Source: Smittia aterrima
Taxonomy: Eukaryota; Arthropoda; Insecta; Diptera; Chironomidae
NCBI GenBank assembly: GCA_033063855.1
Contig: CP093830.1
Span: forward strand, 6,820,854-6,884,853
Reading direction: 5' to 3'
Length of the DNA stretch: 64,000 nt
The notes beneath the pieces were generated by a model. It made no database searches and was not told the origin of the DNA. It saw only the letters and a program-made list of their open reading frames with translations. Within the stretch, counting starts at the first letter, position 1, and each line of letters begins with the position of its first letter. A program made the position numbers and the translations under genes. Below are positions 49,341 through 63,800 of this stretch, in pieces.

Positions 49341-52300
49341 AAATTCTCCTAAGCGACGGTTGAGCTTTTGTTTACTAAAATCCTCTTTTGTGTTTTTGCT
49401 GCTATTCTTCCTCAGGCACTAGGCGTTATCGAGTTTCTATGAGAGTAATGAAAAAAGTGGGAGACAGTTGAGACACCTTCTAGTTATATGACTTTGTCGT
49501 TGTGTATTCCCGGAGCTAATAAAACTTTCAACGCCATGAGCGCAATTTGAATGAATGAAAAGAGAAATTATTTATTTTTGTTTCCAACAAATGAGGCGCG
49601 TCAACTTTGGTGAAACTTGAAAGGCAAAGACGAGCACATTGTGTGTGTGCTCTGATCAAATGTCGAATCATTTTTCTTGTCAGTTCGAGTAATTTGTTTG
49701 TTATGCTTAATCAGAAATTGAGAACTCCCAAGAATGAAAATTCGATCGTTTCCTACGCTTCGCATTAGAATTCTTAATTATGTCGATTCTCAGAAGAATA
49801 CTGGAAAATTGAATAGGTTGCCTAAACGACGTGAAATTAAATGGAAAGCTTCAATCGGCAAGTGGGTTGATCGAAATCGACGTCAATAGCGTTTTTCAAT
49901 CTTTCAAGCGAACCCAATAATTCCCAAAACTCCTGAGAATTTTCCAACTCATCACTTTCAAACATCGCCCGCAGAATACTTCTCGATCCCAAACGCATTC
50001 AAGGATGAACGATCGATAAACAATTTGCTTACTTTGAGATTGAGTTTGGATCTCACGAAGGACTGCTGAGGCGATGGAAATTAAATTAATCCTTCTTTCT
50101 TGAACCTTCGTGATTGTTTTCTTCCTTGACTGGCATCAATTAGAAAGAAACGAAATTGTATCTTGACGCTAAATAGATCAGGGAACGAACGAACTTGAGA
50201 TTCTCGGTTGAGTCTCCAATGAGTTGATTTGCTTGAATTTGTTTCATGGCTTTCAAAAGAGAAAAATAATGATCAACTTTGAAAAGTTACTAAAGAAACT
50301 TTTGCTCTCATTTGGAGCTTCAAACTTTCTTGTTATTCGACCAAAAAACAAAATCAAATTTATCTACGCAGCAACGGATCAGTTTGCCTCTTTCGCTCTC
50401 CTTCAAACTTTTATGTACTCGCTTCTTCTTATATCACTAATTTGCTTTATTTACTACTGCACAGTTTCTGACGTCCCAAAGCGCCAATTTACATAAGTCA
50501 ACAAAGAATGCTATAAGAGCGAGAGAGGAATCTGGCTCTAGATTAATTTACATCACAAAAACACCAAATTAATTTCTCAGCCACGGGACAACAAGAACTC
50601 ATCCCAAGGCGAACAACTTCTAGGAAGATAAAGCTCGAATAGCACGATGAGCCCGAATTGGCTTCTTACTGTGTTCAGTGGATTACAGAAATCTATCATT
50701 CTTCTCCTAAAAAGCTTTGAAATTATATAATTTCTTGTTCGAAAGAAGCGCGGGAGGCGAAAGGTCAGAGACACTGAACGATTGAATAGACTTTTAACAA
50801 GAGAAAAATTTATGAAAGCAATAAGGTTTCATTTAATAATTTTTACGACTTCGTCCATAGTCCAGGATCGAATTTTCCCATTCACACAAATTGTTCAAGT
50901 TGTTTACCAATCGTCGATAACTTTTCATGGTCTCGTAACCTTTCATTGAGCGAGATTTTCTTTAATCGATCTTCAGAGAAATTCAAAGGAAAAAATATCC
51001 AATATCAGATCAAATAAACATCGAAAAAGCGAAAAAGAGTGAGGGAGAGAGCTTCGAGGCAAACTGATGATGATTGCGGCCATACGGAGACGACGATGAT
51101 GAGGAAAATAAAAATATCGCAATTCACGAATATTTGATCGCCCTGGAGAAACAGATGTAAAAACAAAATATCGTAGTCAACTATTTTTAGAGCCGCTCAC
51201 ACTGCAAATTTATGTTCGTGACAGTTCAGTTTGTTAATGAACTTGTAAGTCAAGTTAAGATTTGAGTTGACAGACAAAGTTTTTCTCACCAAGAAGAAAA
51301 TTGCTTTTCATCAACAAACATTTTCCATTTAATTCCTTTGGCAAAAAAAAAACAATCAAGGTAACATATCTTATAATCAAGTCCAGGAATCGAATCCGGG
51401 AATCTAAGGCGAATTTTATTTTACAACAACAAACGTTGCATTCACTAATTTGCTATCAATAACTGTGAAAGACATTCGGCACAATTCGATTATGACTTGC
51501 AAACTCTTCCAAGGACAGTTTTAATAAAATTATTTAGATATTTTCGCCTTCTCACATTTTGTTTTTCCCAAGTCAAATTCCGTTTGCCGCGGCATTTGAA
51601 TCTTCGAAAAAAGCCTTAAAATATATCTTCGATTTCAGCAATTTATTTACAATCTTTTATAAGCAATTTTTGTGAAAAGTAATTTAAATCGCAATCGAAA
51701 AACTCTCGATAATTTTGTGTACTTCACGCTTCGGTAAACACTTGAGAGAATTTTCGTAACGAGATTTCTCGTCCAAATTTGATCTCAGAAATTCCTCACG
51801 TTTTATGACGTCTGTGTAATGAAATATTCTCAGATCTCTTTGATTGATGAACAATTCCTAGTATTGTCAACTCATCTCTCACGGCAATTAAATGATAATT
51901 GCTAAGATAAACTTTTCCTTTGCCAATTGAACTTTTTTTACATTTTCTTTTTATGAGCAATTTCAACTTTTTGTTTTAAAAAAATGACACACTCGTTTCA
52001 CTTCTGCAGTTTCCTCTTTCATGCACTTCTCATCGTTTTTCCCTCGCAATTTTTAATTAAAACTCTTAAAACTTTATCTCTTACTTTGATTGAGATTTTT
52101 ATATATTGACAACATGATGACAGAGTTAATTGAATTAACCGATAATAATCTTTATTTGTACATCATTGATTATTTATCTCTTCTTTTACTCGACATCCGT
52201 TAGACACTTCCGAGGAAACTAATCAGCCAGCGCTAGGTTCAGCTGCAAAACATTAACTGAAGCGCTAACGAGATATTCTGTTGGCTAAAGTGAATGGAAA

Positions 52301-52783
52301 TGTTGTGGAAATTGTGAATGTGCGCATGACTCTTTCGTTCTTTATCATTTATGATCCAAATTTCCAGACGAATGAAGATCTCTTTTTTATAAATTTAGCT
52401 TCATAAGTGTAAAGAAAGAGTTAAAAAATTATTTTAATTAGATTTCATCGGAAAAGTATTTTTAAAAATATTTCTGTAAATTTTGTGACAAAATTAATTT
52501 TTATTTTAATTTGTTTAATTCGATCAAGTTTGACAAATCTCGAACTAAAAATTTATTGCTTCAAACGAATTTTTCTTGAGCTTTTCACATTTTCTAATTT
52601 TCCAATAAAAAGTTTTTCGGCCAAAGTCTGATTGCCATTTTGGACAATCGCTCCAGTGAAAAGTAGTCAACAAAAAAAATGTGAAGAAAGGAACATTCAG
52701 AAACAAAATTCGAGATTTAAAAGGTTTATTGAAAAGATCCATCTTTAAAACTAAAGATAAACGTGCTGCCAGATTAACTCATC
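49341..52783. other. Region between divergently oriented SPR and Tfb2 genes
   Basis: This 3.4 kb region must contain the promoters and 5' leaders of both genes, since they point away from each other. No coding exon is recognisable. Many short A/T tracts are present, and the promoter elements cannot be placed. Confidence 0.5.
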
Positions 52784-54471
52784 ATGTCAAGCAAGAAAGC
52801 GACAACGAATGTCAATTTAGAATGCAAAAATCTTCAAGATTACTTGAAGTCTCAGCCGGCTCCTGTGATTACAAAATTATATGAACATCCAGCGATTTGT
52901 CTCGCTGTGTATCGCGACTGTATTCCTGATATTGCGAAGCAGTTCGTCATTAGAATGTTGTGCGTCGAACAGCCGGTGCCACAGGCTGTTGTTTCAAGCT
53001 GGGGATCTCAGATCTATGCAAAGTAAGTATCAATTTCAAAAATTTATGCAAATGAAGCTTTGTTATGATTATCGTTTATTTATTTGTTATAGAGAGAATC
53101 TTGCTGCGTCTACGGTGCTTAGTGAATTGAAAATTTGGGCTCCCGCAGAAATTCCAGGAGGATTAATGGCGTGGGATCTGAATCCATTTTTTAAGAGAAA
53201 TCTAAAAATTGCATGGCTCGGAGGGTGAGTTTGACAATCGACATCCGAATTCTCCTACTTTGGCTCGAAATATTCTCCTGCTAAGCTCAAACAAACATAA
53301 AATGGAAGACCTCGACATCAGAATTCTCCTACTCATGTGTTTTTCCTCTTCCATTCACAGTGGTCGACCATGGTCAATGTTCAGCTCAAAAGAAGCTGAC
53401 TCAAAAACACGCGATGTCAGCTTTCTCGATCAATATGCAATGTCCCGCTGGAACTGTCTCCTTCACTACATGGTGGACTCAAATGCTTCGAAAGGTTCAG
53501 ATATTGAAGGCATCTCAGATGACGCAGTGCGGATAATTCTTAATGCCGATTTAATGAAACGAAACGAGGACGGATCATCAGTTCTAACCAGTCAGGGATT
53601 TCAGTTTCTCTTGATGGACACACAATCTCAAGTCTGGCATTTTATGCTTCAATATCTGAATACTTGTGAGAGTCGTGAGCTGTCTCTTGTTGAATGTCTA
53701 TCAATGTTGTTCCAATTGACTTTTTCCACACTTGGACGTGACTATAGCTCAGAAGGTATCAGTGAGAAAATGCTAACATTCCTTCAGCATCTCCGCGAGT
53801 TTGGCTTAGTTTATCAACGAAAGCGAAAGGACAAAAGATTTTTTCCTACTCGACTGGCTTTAAATTTTACAACGAAGAACGCAATCATCGCTGAGAATGT
53901 CATAACCGACTCCGCTTCGAATAAAAACGTAGCAGGAGACGAAAGCAATTACGAGAAAGGTTATATCATCGTCGAAACAAACTACCGTGTTTACGCCTAC
54001 ACAGATTCAAAGCTCAAGATCTCACTGCTGGCGCTTTTCACAGAACTCCTATATCGCTTTCCTAACGTAACAGTTGGCGTCATCACTCGAGACTCAATTC
54101 GACAAGCACTGCGAGGAGGAATCACAGCGAAACAAATCATCAGCTATCTGGAGCAACACGCGCATACTATTATGGTCGAAGCAGCTTTGGCGCCAGCTCA
54201 AAACGTCAGAAACACATCAGTTCTTCCCCCGACTGTCGTCGACCAAATCAAGTTGTGGGAAAACGAGCGTAATCGCTTCTCATTTGTTGATGGTGCCGTC
54301 TATAATCAATTCTTGTCAGAAGCGGACTTTATTACTTTACGCGATTATGCATCATCGATTGAAGTTCTTCTTTGGCAGAACGAGCGAACTCGCACCATGG
54401 TTGTCACAAAGAATGGCCACGACGACGTGAGAAAATTCTGGAAACGTTATTCAAGAGGCGGAGCGAGCTGA
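52784..54471 (+). CDS. Tfb2: TFIIH core subunit 4 (Tfb2 / p52, GTF2H4; Drosophila marionette)
   Basis: Tfb2 is a core subunit of the general transcription and nucleotide-excision-repair factor TFIIH. It holds and stimulates the XPB translocase and binds Tfb5 through its C-terminus. Exons are 52784-53022, 53093-53224 and 53361-54471, with consensus GTAAGT and GTGAGT donors, giving 493 residues, close to the usual family length. Recognisable blocks are LQDYLKSQP and YRDCIPDIAKQFVIRMLCVE at the start, then ENLAASTVLSELKIW and RPWSMF. The middle has GFQFLLMDTQSQVWHFMLQY, FSTLGRDY and FLQHLREFGLVYQRKRKDKR. IIVETNYRVYAYTDSKLKI and QALRGGITAKQIISYLEQHA follow, and VDQIKLWENERNRF is near the Tfb5-binding end. 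The ATG is the only in-frame methionine giving the conserved N-terminus. The gene appears intact. A decayed partial copy lies near 38.4 kb. Confidence 0.95.
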
Positions 54472-54550
54472 TGATTCGACTCGTCTGTATCCTCCGTCTT
54501 TCATCGATTTTTCATCAATTTCCTTTCGTTTTAAGAAACGTGTTTGTTAC

Positions 54551-54556
54551 AATAAA
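54551..54556 (+). terminator. Polyadenylation signal of Tfb2
   Basis: AATAAA lies 80 bases after the TGA stop (54469-54471), the normal spacing for a short 3' UTR. Confidence 0.65.
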
Positions 54557-57500
54557 AAAGGAAGTTGAAACAAAAAGAGATCTCTGCTACGGATAGAGCT
54601 TAAAGAATTACGTGAAGTTTGTCCTTTCAGCTAAAAAGAAGTTATCCAGAGCTAGAGCAACAAGTGAGCAGGTGAAAGCACTTGAATCAATAAATAGAAC
54701 TCACATGCAAGCCAATCATCATCGTCTTCAATTCCAACAAGGATTGCATGAAATAAAAGAAAACTTTTAATCAGAGGAGAGACAACTTTTAACATCCGGA
54801 GCGTTGCGATAAGCTTCAGCAGACTAATTGAAACTGCATGCATGTTGAATGAGTTTTCTCCTCTGGCAAGTTTAATTTATAGAACAACTACATTCCACTC
54901 TAGCATAATGCAGCGCAAACGAATTTCATGAAGTTTTTCAATTTATTTTCCTCGAAACCAAAACTTAATCAACGTATCAGCGTTTTCCAAGTTTCTTTCG
55001 TGAAATTGAACTTTTCTTGATTTCTATTAAAGTTTCATCTAACTCAGGTGAAACATGTCCAAGCTGTTGCTACTTATTCGATTAAGGTTTCAATGCTTTA
55101 AAAGATTTTTCGTTAGAAGAGAGAAACGCCTCGGGACTTAGGCAAGGTCTATTAAACTTGTTAACAATCCTTAAACATATTTTATCGCTTTAAAGATTAT
55201 CTCTTGTTTATTGCTCCATAGAAGTTTTAAACCTACTAAGAAAACTTTATCTCAGTAAAGACGAGTCCCTTGATTAATCAACAAAACTTCGAGTCAACAT
55301 TTCCCTTGACGATGTCTAGAAGGCTTTGTTTATTATCAGAGTTGATGAAGTTTCTGAATATTCCACTAAGAGAAAAGCAAAAAGACGCTCCTTAGTTTGA
55401 GCGCTGATTGAAAAATTAAAAGGGCAAACTGCATGGCAATAAATTTTAGGAAAACTTATTCCATTCATTTCTCTGAACGAGTAAAACCATCTCGTCACTC
55501 ACAATTTCAGGATACGAAACCGTGTAAGTAAAAAGTTTTTCCATTTGAAATGAACATTAAAAGCGAAGGCAGAAAAAGTTGATTTGCATGGAAAGCTCTG
55601 GACGTGGCTTTGTTAACGTTAACGGGCTCACTAGCTCGAATGAATGTAAACTCATTTAATCACATAAACTTGAATTGTTAGAATGCAAATGTCAATTCAG
55701 CGAACAAGCGCGAGAAAATTTCGTCTCTGGAGAGAGTTTGTAGCTGTTGTGCGCTAAATTGAGTTTAGAGCTTTGCAGTTTACGAGTAAAAAGCTTCAAG
55801 GAAAAAAGTTTTCCGTGCAGAACAATCTAATCAACAATTTTTTATATTCTACATCGTTGGTTTAACCTTGCGGCGGAAAATCATAAATCTATCATCTATC
55901 AACAGGTTAACGAGAGAAGAAAAGCTCAGGAAACAACTTCTCGTCACGTAATTACGAGTCACGAGAAATATTACTTCATGATACGAACTGGAAGTGTTAT
56001 ATCGAAAGGGAAAACTGTTGGAAATCAGAAAACTCGATCAATGTTTTCAACAGACTCTCCTCTTTTTCGCAAACCTTTAAGCCGCGTAACGAAGCTTCTT
56101 TGTGTTTGTTTTCTTTATCAATTTTCCACAAGAATAATTTTAAATCGAGTTTTGATGAATCAAGTCGTCAAGTGAAGCAGTTTGAATAAATCTCATCATC
56201 TCGAGGTTTTTCCAGAGTTTTTAGCATTCAACTCATTTTAAAATTCATTACGAAGCTCCGCTCATTGGAATCTTATAGAAATTCTCGCTTTTAGAAGATT
56301 GTGAGTTCGTTTAAAGCGACGTTTATGATTCCAATGAAATATCTCGAATTTGCATTCATTAAATTGTTCTGCATCTAATTAGCGAAGTTTTCGATAACGC
56401 GCTCGTTCGCTTGGTCGGAATCTGGGTTATCGCTGAAACGTTGATTCACATCGCTCACGCCATAAATCCGTTGAACAAAAAACATCAACAAGTTTAAATT
56501 GCAGATTTTTGATAGTGAATATTCTCCCCAACACTCCCAACTGGAGGTTTATGACATTCACAAGCGATTTCGTGTTATTTTTTTTCATTGAATGTGCATC
56601 GTAATCCCTTGAGTTATTCATTCCTCTGGTTGTAGTCGAAAAGCGCTTTTCCATATTTCATGCAAATCGAGAAAGGAAAAAAAAACTTTCACAACAGAAA
56701 ATCAACACAAAAAGTGCTTTCGTTCACAGCTTTAATTGATTAATGTGATGCTGGAAACATCAACGATAAAGTTTCCGAGGAAAAGTTTTTGGAGAAACAA
56801 TCGACCTGCAGAAACTTTATCAAACTATGCATCTCGGTGCTTCTTTCCCCTCAGCAAAGTAATCAGAACTTTGCGACAATTCAGACGACGACAGACAGTT
56901 TTCCTTTAAGATCATCATAAAAGATTTTCACTGCAAACAAAGAAGAAAAGTTTTATTTTATATTTTACTTTTTATTTTTTATTTTGTTTCTTACGAAGTC
57001 TTGCGACGTTTGTTGGAAAGTTAAAGATATTTACAGATTTATACGAAAATAGCGATTTCTTATGAAATAAAATTAAAATGTTTTGCTTGGACAGAATATT
57101 TTGCAGTTACGAATACCGAAGGTGTTTCAATACTAAAGCTAATTGAATATAAAAACAATGCTCAAAAATTACGCTGACTCTTGTTTCGGTGGATAAGCAA
57201 AAATGATTTGATTGACACTTAAGCGGTGATTGTTCAGCTGATGCGGCACTTCCAATTACAATATTGATACATTTATAGGCACATTATGATATTTCTTTGT
57301 CATGATTGATCTGTTTGGAAACTCATCAAGATTTTGTTTTCTGAAAACTCTCAAACGCGTTGATGAAGATTGAATTGAGCGTAAGGAGCTTGCTCAATCT
57401 TCTTCCCCATCCTTTCAATTGTTTTGTTTATGTCGGAGTTTTAAGCTTATATCACATTTTTATGAACCCGGAGGGACTTTCTCCGATTCGACTTCATAAA

Positions 57501-58024
57501 CTGTTTCGATTGTCAGCACAATCACTCCTCATCATCCTGTTCCACATTCGTCATCATTCGCACTAAAAAAGATTCGCTTCTCAGGAAGATATTCCATTCG
57601 TCTGCTTCGTCAGTCAATTGTGTTCAATAGAAAGCTTAGTAATCTAAATAATTTGTTCACTTCTTCGTTAGATCTACCAATATCAGTTGCGAAATTTTGA
57701 AAATATCCAAATAAATTCCTTTTCCTTTCATCAGCTGGAAAAAAAAGTTTTCCACATTCAAAAAGATTTTGCGAAAAGTCTAGATTAATATAATCTATGA
57801 TGATGATAAATTCAAGTTATTGCCTATCTAAGATTGCAGCATTCCGCACTCTACGTTTGCACTTGTGTGCCATTCAATGGAATTGTTTCAAATGAGAAGC
57901 TTCGGGGACGAGTCGTCTAGATGATTGTTCATTCTATTCACATAAATATCTCGTCCTAATGAAGATAAGCTTCAGATTTAAATTAAATAAATGATTTGTC
58001 TTCCTTATCAAATAATTCAATCGC
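54557..58024. other. Intergenic region between convergent Tfb2 and Sema1a genes
   Basis: The two genes point toward each other, so the right end includes the Sema1a 3' UTR. No further coding exons, repeats or RNA genes were recognised. Confidence 0.5.
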
Positions 58025-60862
58025 TCAGATGTAGGTTTTCTTAACTTTCTGTAGCGTTCCACCCGTCGCAGATATCACGGCTGACTTGCACGTCTCCTTG
58101 TCGAGACTCTCATTGGAATTCTTACATTCATGAGTTCTATCTTTACTGCCGAGTGAAAACTCTAACTCTAGATTGTCCTTCTTATTTATATTGTTGATTG
58201 TACTTGTATTCGTGTTCATGAGTAAGTTGATGTCCTTTCCGCCGTTGTTAAGTGTCGGCAACTGGAGCAGATGTTTGTTCGGATTCGTTTGCCATCCTAA
58301 ATGATTTCTGTGATGACTATCGGCTGTAGTTCCAAATGGAAACGAACTTCTAGCTGTGTCACGAGATGTTACGCATTTCGAAATTGTGAATCCAGCGATG
58401 ATGCCGACAAGAAGAGCAGCAATGACAATTAGAAGAATAATCGATGCGCTTGATGTTTGAACTTGAGGTTCAAAGTGTTGTTCAGTACTTTGCGATGACG
58501 GAACTGAAAATATGAAGATAGATTAGTAAATTTTGCAAATTACAGATAAACATTTTAGTTTAGATGTCGCTGGGCTTTAAAATTCACTTCGAGAAACAAC
58601 AAGAGGTGTGGGCAATGGCAAAAGACTGCAATATCCATTAAAATGCCATTAGGCAAAAGTAAACACAAGCAAGCTCTGTTCTTATCTTGCAAAATATTTT
58701 CGAAACAATTTCTCTCTGTTATCTTTAATTTCCAACCATGAGTTCGAATATTTCTCGAAGGAAGTAGCCAATAAAAGTGTAAAATGTACCTTGGACGACG
58801 TTGAAATATTTATGTTTGTTGTAGTCATCTTCCTCCTTGTTCTCGCTCTCAGTAGGTAAAGGATTTTTCCCGACTGACGTGACAGTGCCATGGGTTTGTC
58901 CGCTATTGATTTTTGCGTGGTGATTCACTTTAATCGTTGGAACAACTTCTTCGCCACACACATCATCGTTCTTTCCATCAATCGATTCGATGTACATTCC
59001 GGAATTCTTTGACGTCGTTGTCGTTTTGTTGAAGAAAATGCATTCGCGATTAATGTTATCCCAAACACAGTAAGGATCGCGAGTTCCAATGCATTCTGAG
59101 CAATATTGAAGAGCTGAGCAGTTGTGAAGAGGAATTGAACGGACAAAGTTATCTGACACGACAATTAATGTCTGAGTGCTTCGAGAGATTTTCAATTCTT
59201 TGATGCGTGTGCCAGCTGGAAGAACTTGATGCTCACTAACAACAATCGGTTTATTTTCTGCGAGAGAGTTTCCTGATCCTGCATTGATTAATTTCAAAAC
59301 ATTTCCGTTGTCAGTTCCAATGAAGACAACGTCGTAACTCTTTCCATTAAGTGTCTCGACTTGAGGATCGACAGCAATTGAAGTGAACTTGTAGTTGTTT
59401 CCAGTATGCACAAGCAAAGGTGATTCATGTATCGGATTAACAGCACCGTCCATGAGTGGATTTTTAAGCACAAAGTTGATGGTTGAACTTGGAAGAGTAC
59501 GCGAGTCATCGACACATTGTCCTGGTCTTGATTGAGGAACTACAGAGTCATCGAGAGCTCGCCAAACTGAGTTGACATCACGTTGATTCTTGAATTTTCC
59601 TTCGAACGCTTCAAGAATCGTGTTCATTGAGTAGACGCAGATAGCTGATCCATCGATAGCATTGTCATTCGTATTCATTACAGTGTAAAGCAAGGCATCA
59701 CGATCATTGCCGTAGATTCCTTCAATGACATTACTCGTCGCTTGTAACTCATCGAAGTAGAACGGATATTCGCCAGGCATCGAGCAGTTCAATCTCGTTT
59801 TCAAGTATGACGAGAATCGATCATGGAACGGATGAGATCCGCCCTTGTCGTTCTTGCAGACTCTCGCAACTCTCGTGAACATTGACTTGCCACAATTCTG
59901 ATATTCGATAGCTTGTTCGCGGAAGAAGAACATGACATATCCGTTGTAGTCAAGAGCATTGACAAACGAAGCTTGATTCAAGATGTCATTGCGGAAGTCT
60001 GTCTTAAGAGTTTGCGATGATAATCCTGTGTAGCTGTTCGCAGCAGGACCTGACAAGCGTGTACGATAGATAAGCTGTTGAGAGCCGGCAAATCCAACTG
60101 AAGTCGCAGAGTAGAACTCATCCAGGTCTGTGTGGATGTAAGTGTTGTTTTGCGTGGGCGAGTACGGACTTATAGCTGCAATAGAGATTAAAGAAAACAT
60201 ATAAACACTAATGTTATGCAGTGATTGTTATCCGATTACAGCACACGTCATGCCGCTCACGGTAACAACAATTGAGAAGTGTTTGTTGCACTTCATTTGA
60301 CAAGTAAACTGACCTTCGCCTTCAAACTCTTGAAGCATTTCGTGAGTCGATCCGTTGCTGTTTATTGGATTAAGTTTGTAATAACGACAGAGAGGTTTGA
60401 AACTGTTCGTTCCACACAACATGATTTGTCGTTCGGACGTGCGCGCATAAATGCGAATATAGTTTTGGCAGTCCGAATTGTTTTTTCCTTTCAGCACGCA
60501 CATTTCACGGTGAGCCTCGCTCGATGTCCACTCAATGCGATTATCGCGGTTCTCGATTAATCTTGTTAGGCTCAGGTTGAAAACATTGTTCTTCGCACCG
60601 ATAAGCACAGAATTATCGTCCATGCTGAGGATTTTGAAGTAATCACTTCCATTTCCGAAGAAAGTAGGGCTTGCCATGTCTGCAAATGAAATTAAATAAA
60701 ACGAATCAGAAATTGAGGAAACGTTTGTAAAGACATGTGAACCTTACCGTAACTGATGACCCGATTTGGATTGACGGAGAATGTCCAACCATGACAGACA
60801 TTTCGAGCGATTAGACACGCTGCGATAAATCCTAAAAAACAAGACACATCGACGCCTCTCAT
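58025..60862 (-). CDS. Sema1a: Semaphorin-1a, transmembrane axon-guidance ligand
   Basis: A membrane-bound semaphorin that signals through Plexin A in axon and dendrite guidance, with reverse signalling through its cytoplasmic tail. Minus-strand exons 60862-60748, 60679-60314, 60175-58790 and 58503-58025 join in phase to give 781 residues. Residues 1 to about 26 form a signal peptide (CFLGFIAACLIARNVCHG). The sema domain occupies about 30-505, with EWTSSEAHREMC, DCQNYIRIYA, CGTNSFKPLCRYY, CGKSMFTRVARVCKNDKGG, YPFYFDELQ and RPGQCVDDSRTLP. A PSI domain (LHNCSALQYC, DPYCVWD) follows at about 508-565, then a short stalk. A transmembrane helix lies at about 641-668 (SIILLIVIAALLVGIIAGF). The tail ends QKVKKTYI, the conserved class 1a C-terminus. 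The second donor is GTCAGT, weaker than consensus, but it is the only phase-compatible choice. One exon encodes most of the sema domain through the stalk. Confidence 0.94.
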
Positions 60863-63800
60863 GATGTGGCAGAACGAATTTCTCGCTTATCACTGGATTT
60901 GATTTTCTCCAGAGCAACTTTTAGTTTTGTTTATGTTTGGAGAAAGGGTCTCCACTTTCCGGTCGCTCTACTTTCAATACTTCTTTCGTTTATTTTTTAA
61001 GCTTCGATCAAACGTCCGATGAATGTTAAAACAGAGCTATCAGGTGAGGTTTATGTGTCAAACGTGTTGTCACAGCAATCTGGAAAAGGAAGCAGAGAGA
61101 AAAATTGAACGATTGTTAAATGAGCCGTGATTTAAGAAGCTTATCGGTTACAACAAGCATTTAGAATTTCAAACGGAGCCATCAAAAAGCCAAGCCGAAG
61201 CCATTGCCTCGATATCAGAGAATTCTTTAATGTCTCTGAACCCATAGAAGGCACAATAACGCTTTAAACCAAAGGAGGTCCAAACCAAAACACGTACGAA
61301 GTGAATGAGAAAAAGAGGAAGAAAGGTAAAGAAACTTTTTTTTTGAAGTCGTATCTTGACATGGTTTCGGAACTTGAATCTCAGTTTTAATGTATCATGT
61401 TATCTTCTCGCGTTTACGAAGCTGGATTTATGTGATTCCCATTTGTGTATGTGTCGCTTAATGTTGCTGCTGCAAAAAATGAAAGAAACGTCAAGTCGAG
61501 AGACGAAACAAGTTTTATCGGAGCGAAGCCGTGCAAGTTATCAATTTACCGGAGACATTCTGGTTTCTGAACGAAAAACTCATTGAAGTTTTTAATTTTT
61601 AATTATATTGAAAGTTTCCTTAGATTTCAACTTGTATCTCGCTTTGACATCGCCACGAAGCTAACCAGTTATGTTAATGAAACAGTTTGTTTCGATTTAT
61701 CAACAAAAAAAATCCTCGACCGATGACAAATGGAGTTAAGCTCTCTTGCGTCAACTGTCTTGTTAGAGGTTTGAAGAATTATGGAAAACAAGAAAAAAAA
61801 ACTTTTTGGGCAATAAAATAAATCGCTCAATGCTGCGTAAAATGTGTTTCTCTCAAAATAGACACGGTTCCGATCTTCATGTTCATTGAGAAGCCAGAAA
61901 AGATCACGGAAACTACTCTTTCAAGCGTTCATTCATTTATCCACTCACTATCAATTGATATTCCATCATCGGACTATTTTTAGCGCACTCAGAATCCCGC
62001 CTTTGCAACATTAGCTTCTGGTTGTAGACTAAATGACTCGCTACGATTTCAAAAGTCCACTTGTTCGCCCGCAACGCCCGCGACTTAATCCAACGGACTG
62101 ACAACGAGAATTGAAACTCATTCATAGCAATTTTTTTTTGCATAATTTTCTTTATTTATATTTCCGCGTTTCATTTGAAATCGTCTTCATCGCGCTTACT
62201 CGGTCGTCTCACTTACGTTTTCACTCCAGCACGACAGTTAGGCTTCACGATTATCGTTTATTTCCATAGTTTTCTCGTAAATTCTAATTGCCCGACACAA
62301 TATTGCAAAAAGTTTCCCTTCTTTTTTTTCTTCTCTACTCGTCGGTGTAATATATTCAATAAGCAAAATAGAAAGAGACACACCTTTAGAAAATATTTAA
62401 TCTTCATGCAAAATGATGATGACGATGCCCATGTTCGACAACCAAATTGTTGACTGATGGTTATTGGCGAGAAGAAAAAGAAAGAGCGGACTCTTCACAC
62501 AGGAAACCTCAAAAATCGCTGAAATGAAATCTGAATCTTCGCTGTTGTTCTTCAACATCATTCATCGCCTAATTTGCCAACGCAAAGCCTGAGCTCCATT
62601 TCACTGATGATAAAATTAAATCAACGCCAACCGAAGCGAATAATACAATCAACAAGATTACTTCGAGCTTCATCGAATGGGGGAAGAGTGAAAACATGCT
62701 TCACAGCTCGAAGCGGCCTATGAAAAATAATTCAATTACAATCAATGATTTACGGCGCTTTAAATTCCATTATCATAATCTCGATGTGACCTTTTAGAGC
62801 TCCAGCATCAGTTTATAGACGAAAATGGATACAATATGATGCTTCACGATGATGATGGCAAAGTTTGAATTAAGATAAGTTTGTAAACATGTCAAACATC
62901 AGTTTTCATCAAAACCGTAGAGAAACTTTATCGCGATGTCACAGTTACTTCCTCTCCTCAGCAAATTCCGACATGACTTTAAAGATTTTTATCGTCGTGT
63001 TCGAGTTCGAGTTGGCGACCCTCGAGTCCGAGTGAACGAACGAATCTTAAGAGACTTCATAATGAAGACACAATCGTCGCCGTTTATTGAATCTGAAATG
63101 CGTTTTGGATGGTCACTGACAAGCGAGGTCGATCGTAGGTGCGCCATTCGGCAGCGACCACCTGTTGGAAACGACCAAAAGCAGCGCCATTTATCCAGTA
63201 TCATCAGCAGCTCAAGAGCCGATTAAGTTTGAGGGCATCGTTTAAATTTCAATAGATCGGAGTCGTTTACGTTTGTTATTGTGTTTTAATCGTATAACTC
63301 AAATAAGAATGAAAAGATTCGCGAAGAGCTTGACTTCGAGCTCACTTGGTTATCACAACATCATAAACATCGCAACAGCACAAGTGTCATTTACATAATC
63401 GAATAAAGCGCGCTCGTTGTGACGGTAGAGAGAGTGACGAGTAAACAAAGTGGAATTGAATGAAGAAGACGACAATTGCGTTGGGTAATTTTTCATTACA
63501 CTCACAAAACTTCTTCGAGAGCGCGTACTCATAGTTTGTTAATGTCAAATTGTGTCAAATGAATGAAGTCATTAGTTTGAGTGCCGCGTGAACTTTCGCG
63601 CTATTTGACGATCAGAATGTATAGAAAGGTTAATTTGTAGAAGTTGCCACACGATCATCTTCGCCATCAACTCCTCGTCGCCATCGACTAATTTAAATGC
63701 TGTTGGTTCACGTCAATAATAAAAATGAAAATATCGAAAAAAGTTTCGCAAACAAAAAGGCGCCGCGAACTTAAGACGATCGTCAATTCCTCGAAAAAGC

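Noticed and set aside
51375..51405. T-arm-like words around GGAATCGAATCCGGG
   Set aside because: No matching anticodon arm or acceptor stem at the proper spacing on either strand.
62936..63226. Arg-rich 96-codon frame on the plus strand
   Set aside because: It has an ATG but no family features, and the repetitive RVRVRV part comes from a simple CGAGTT-like repeat. No splice partners were seen.
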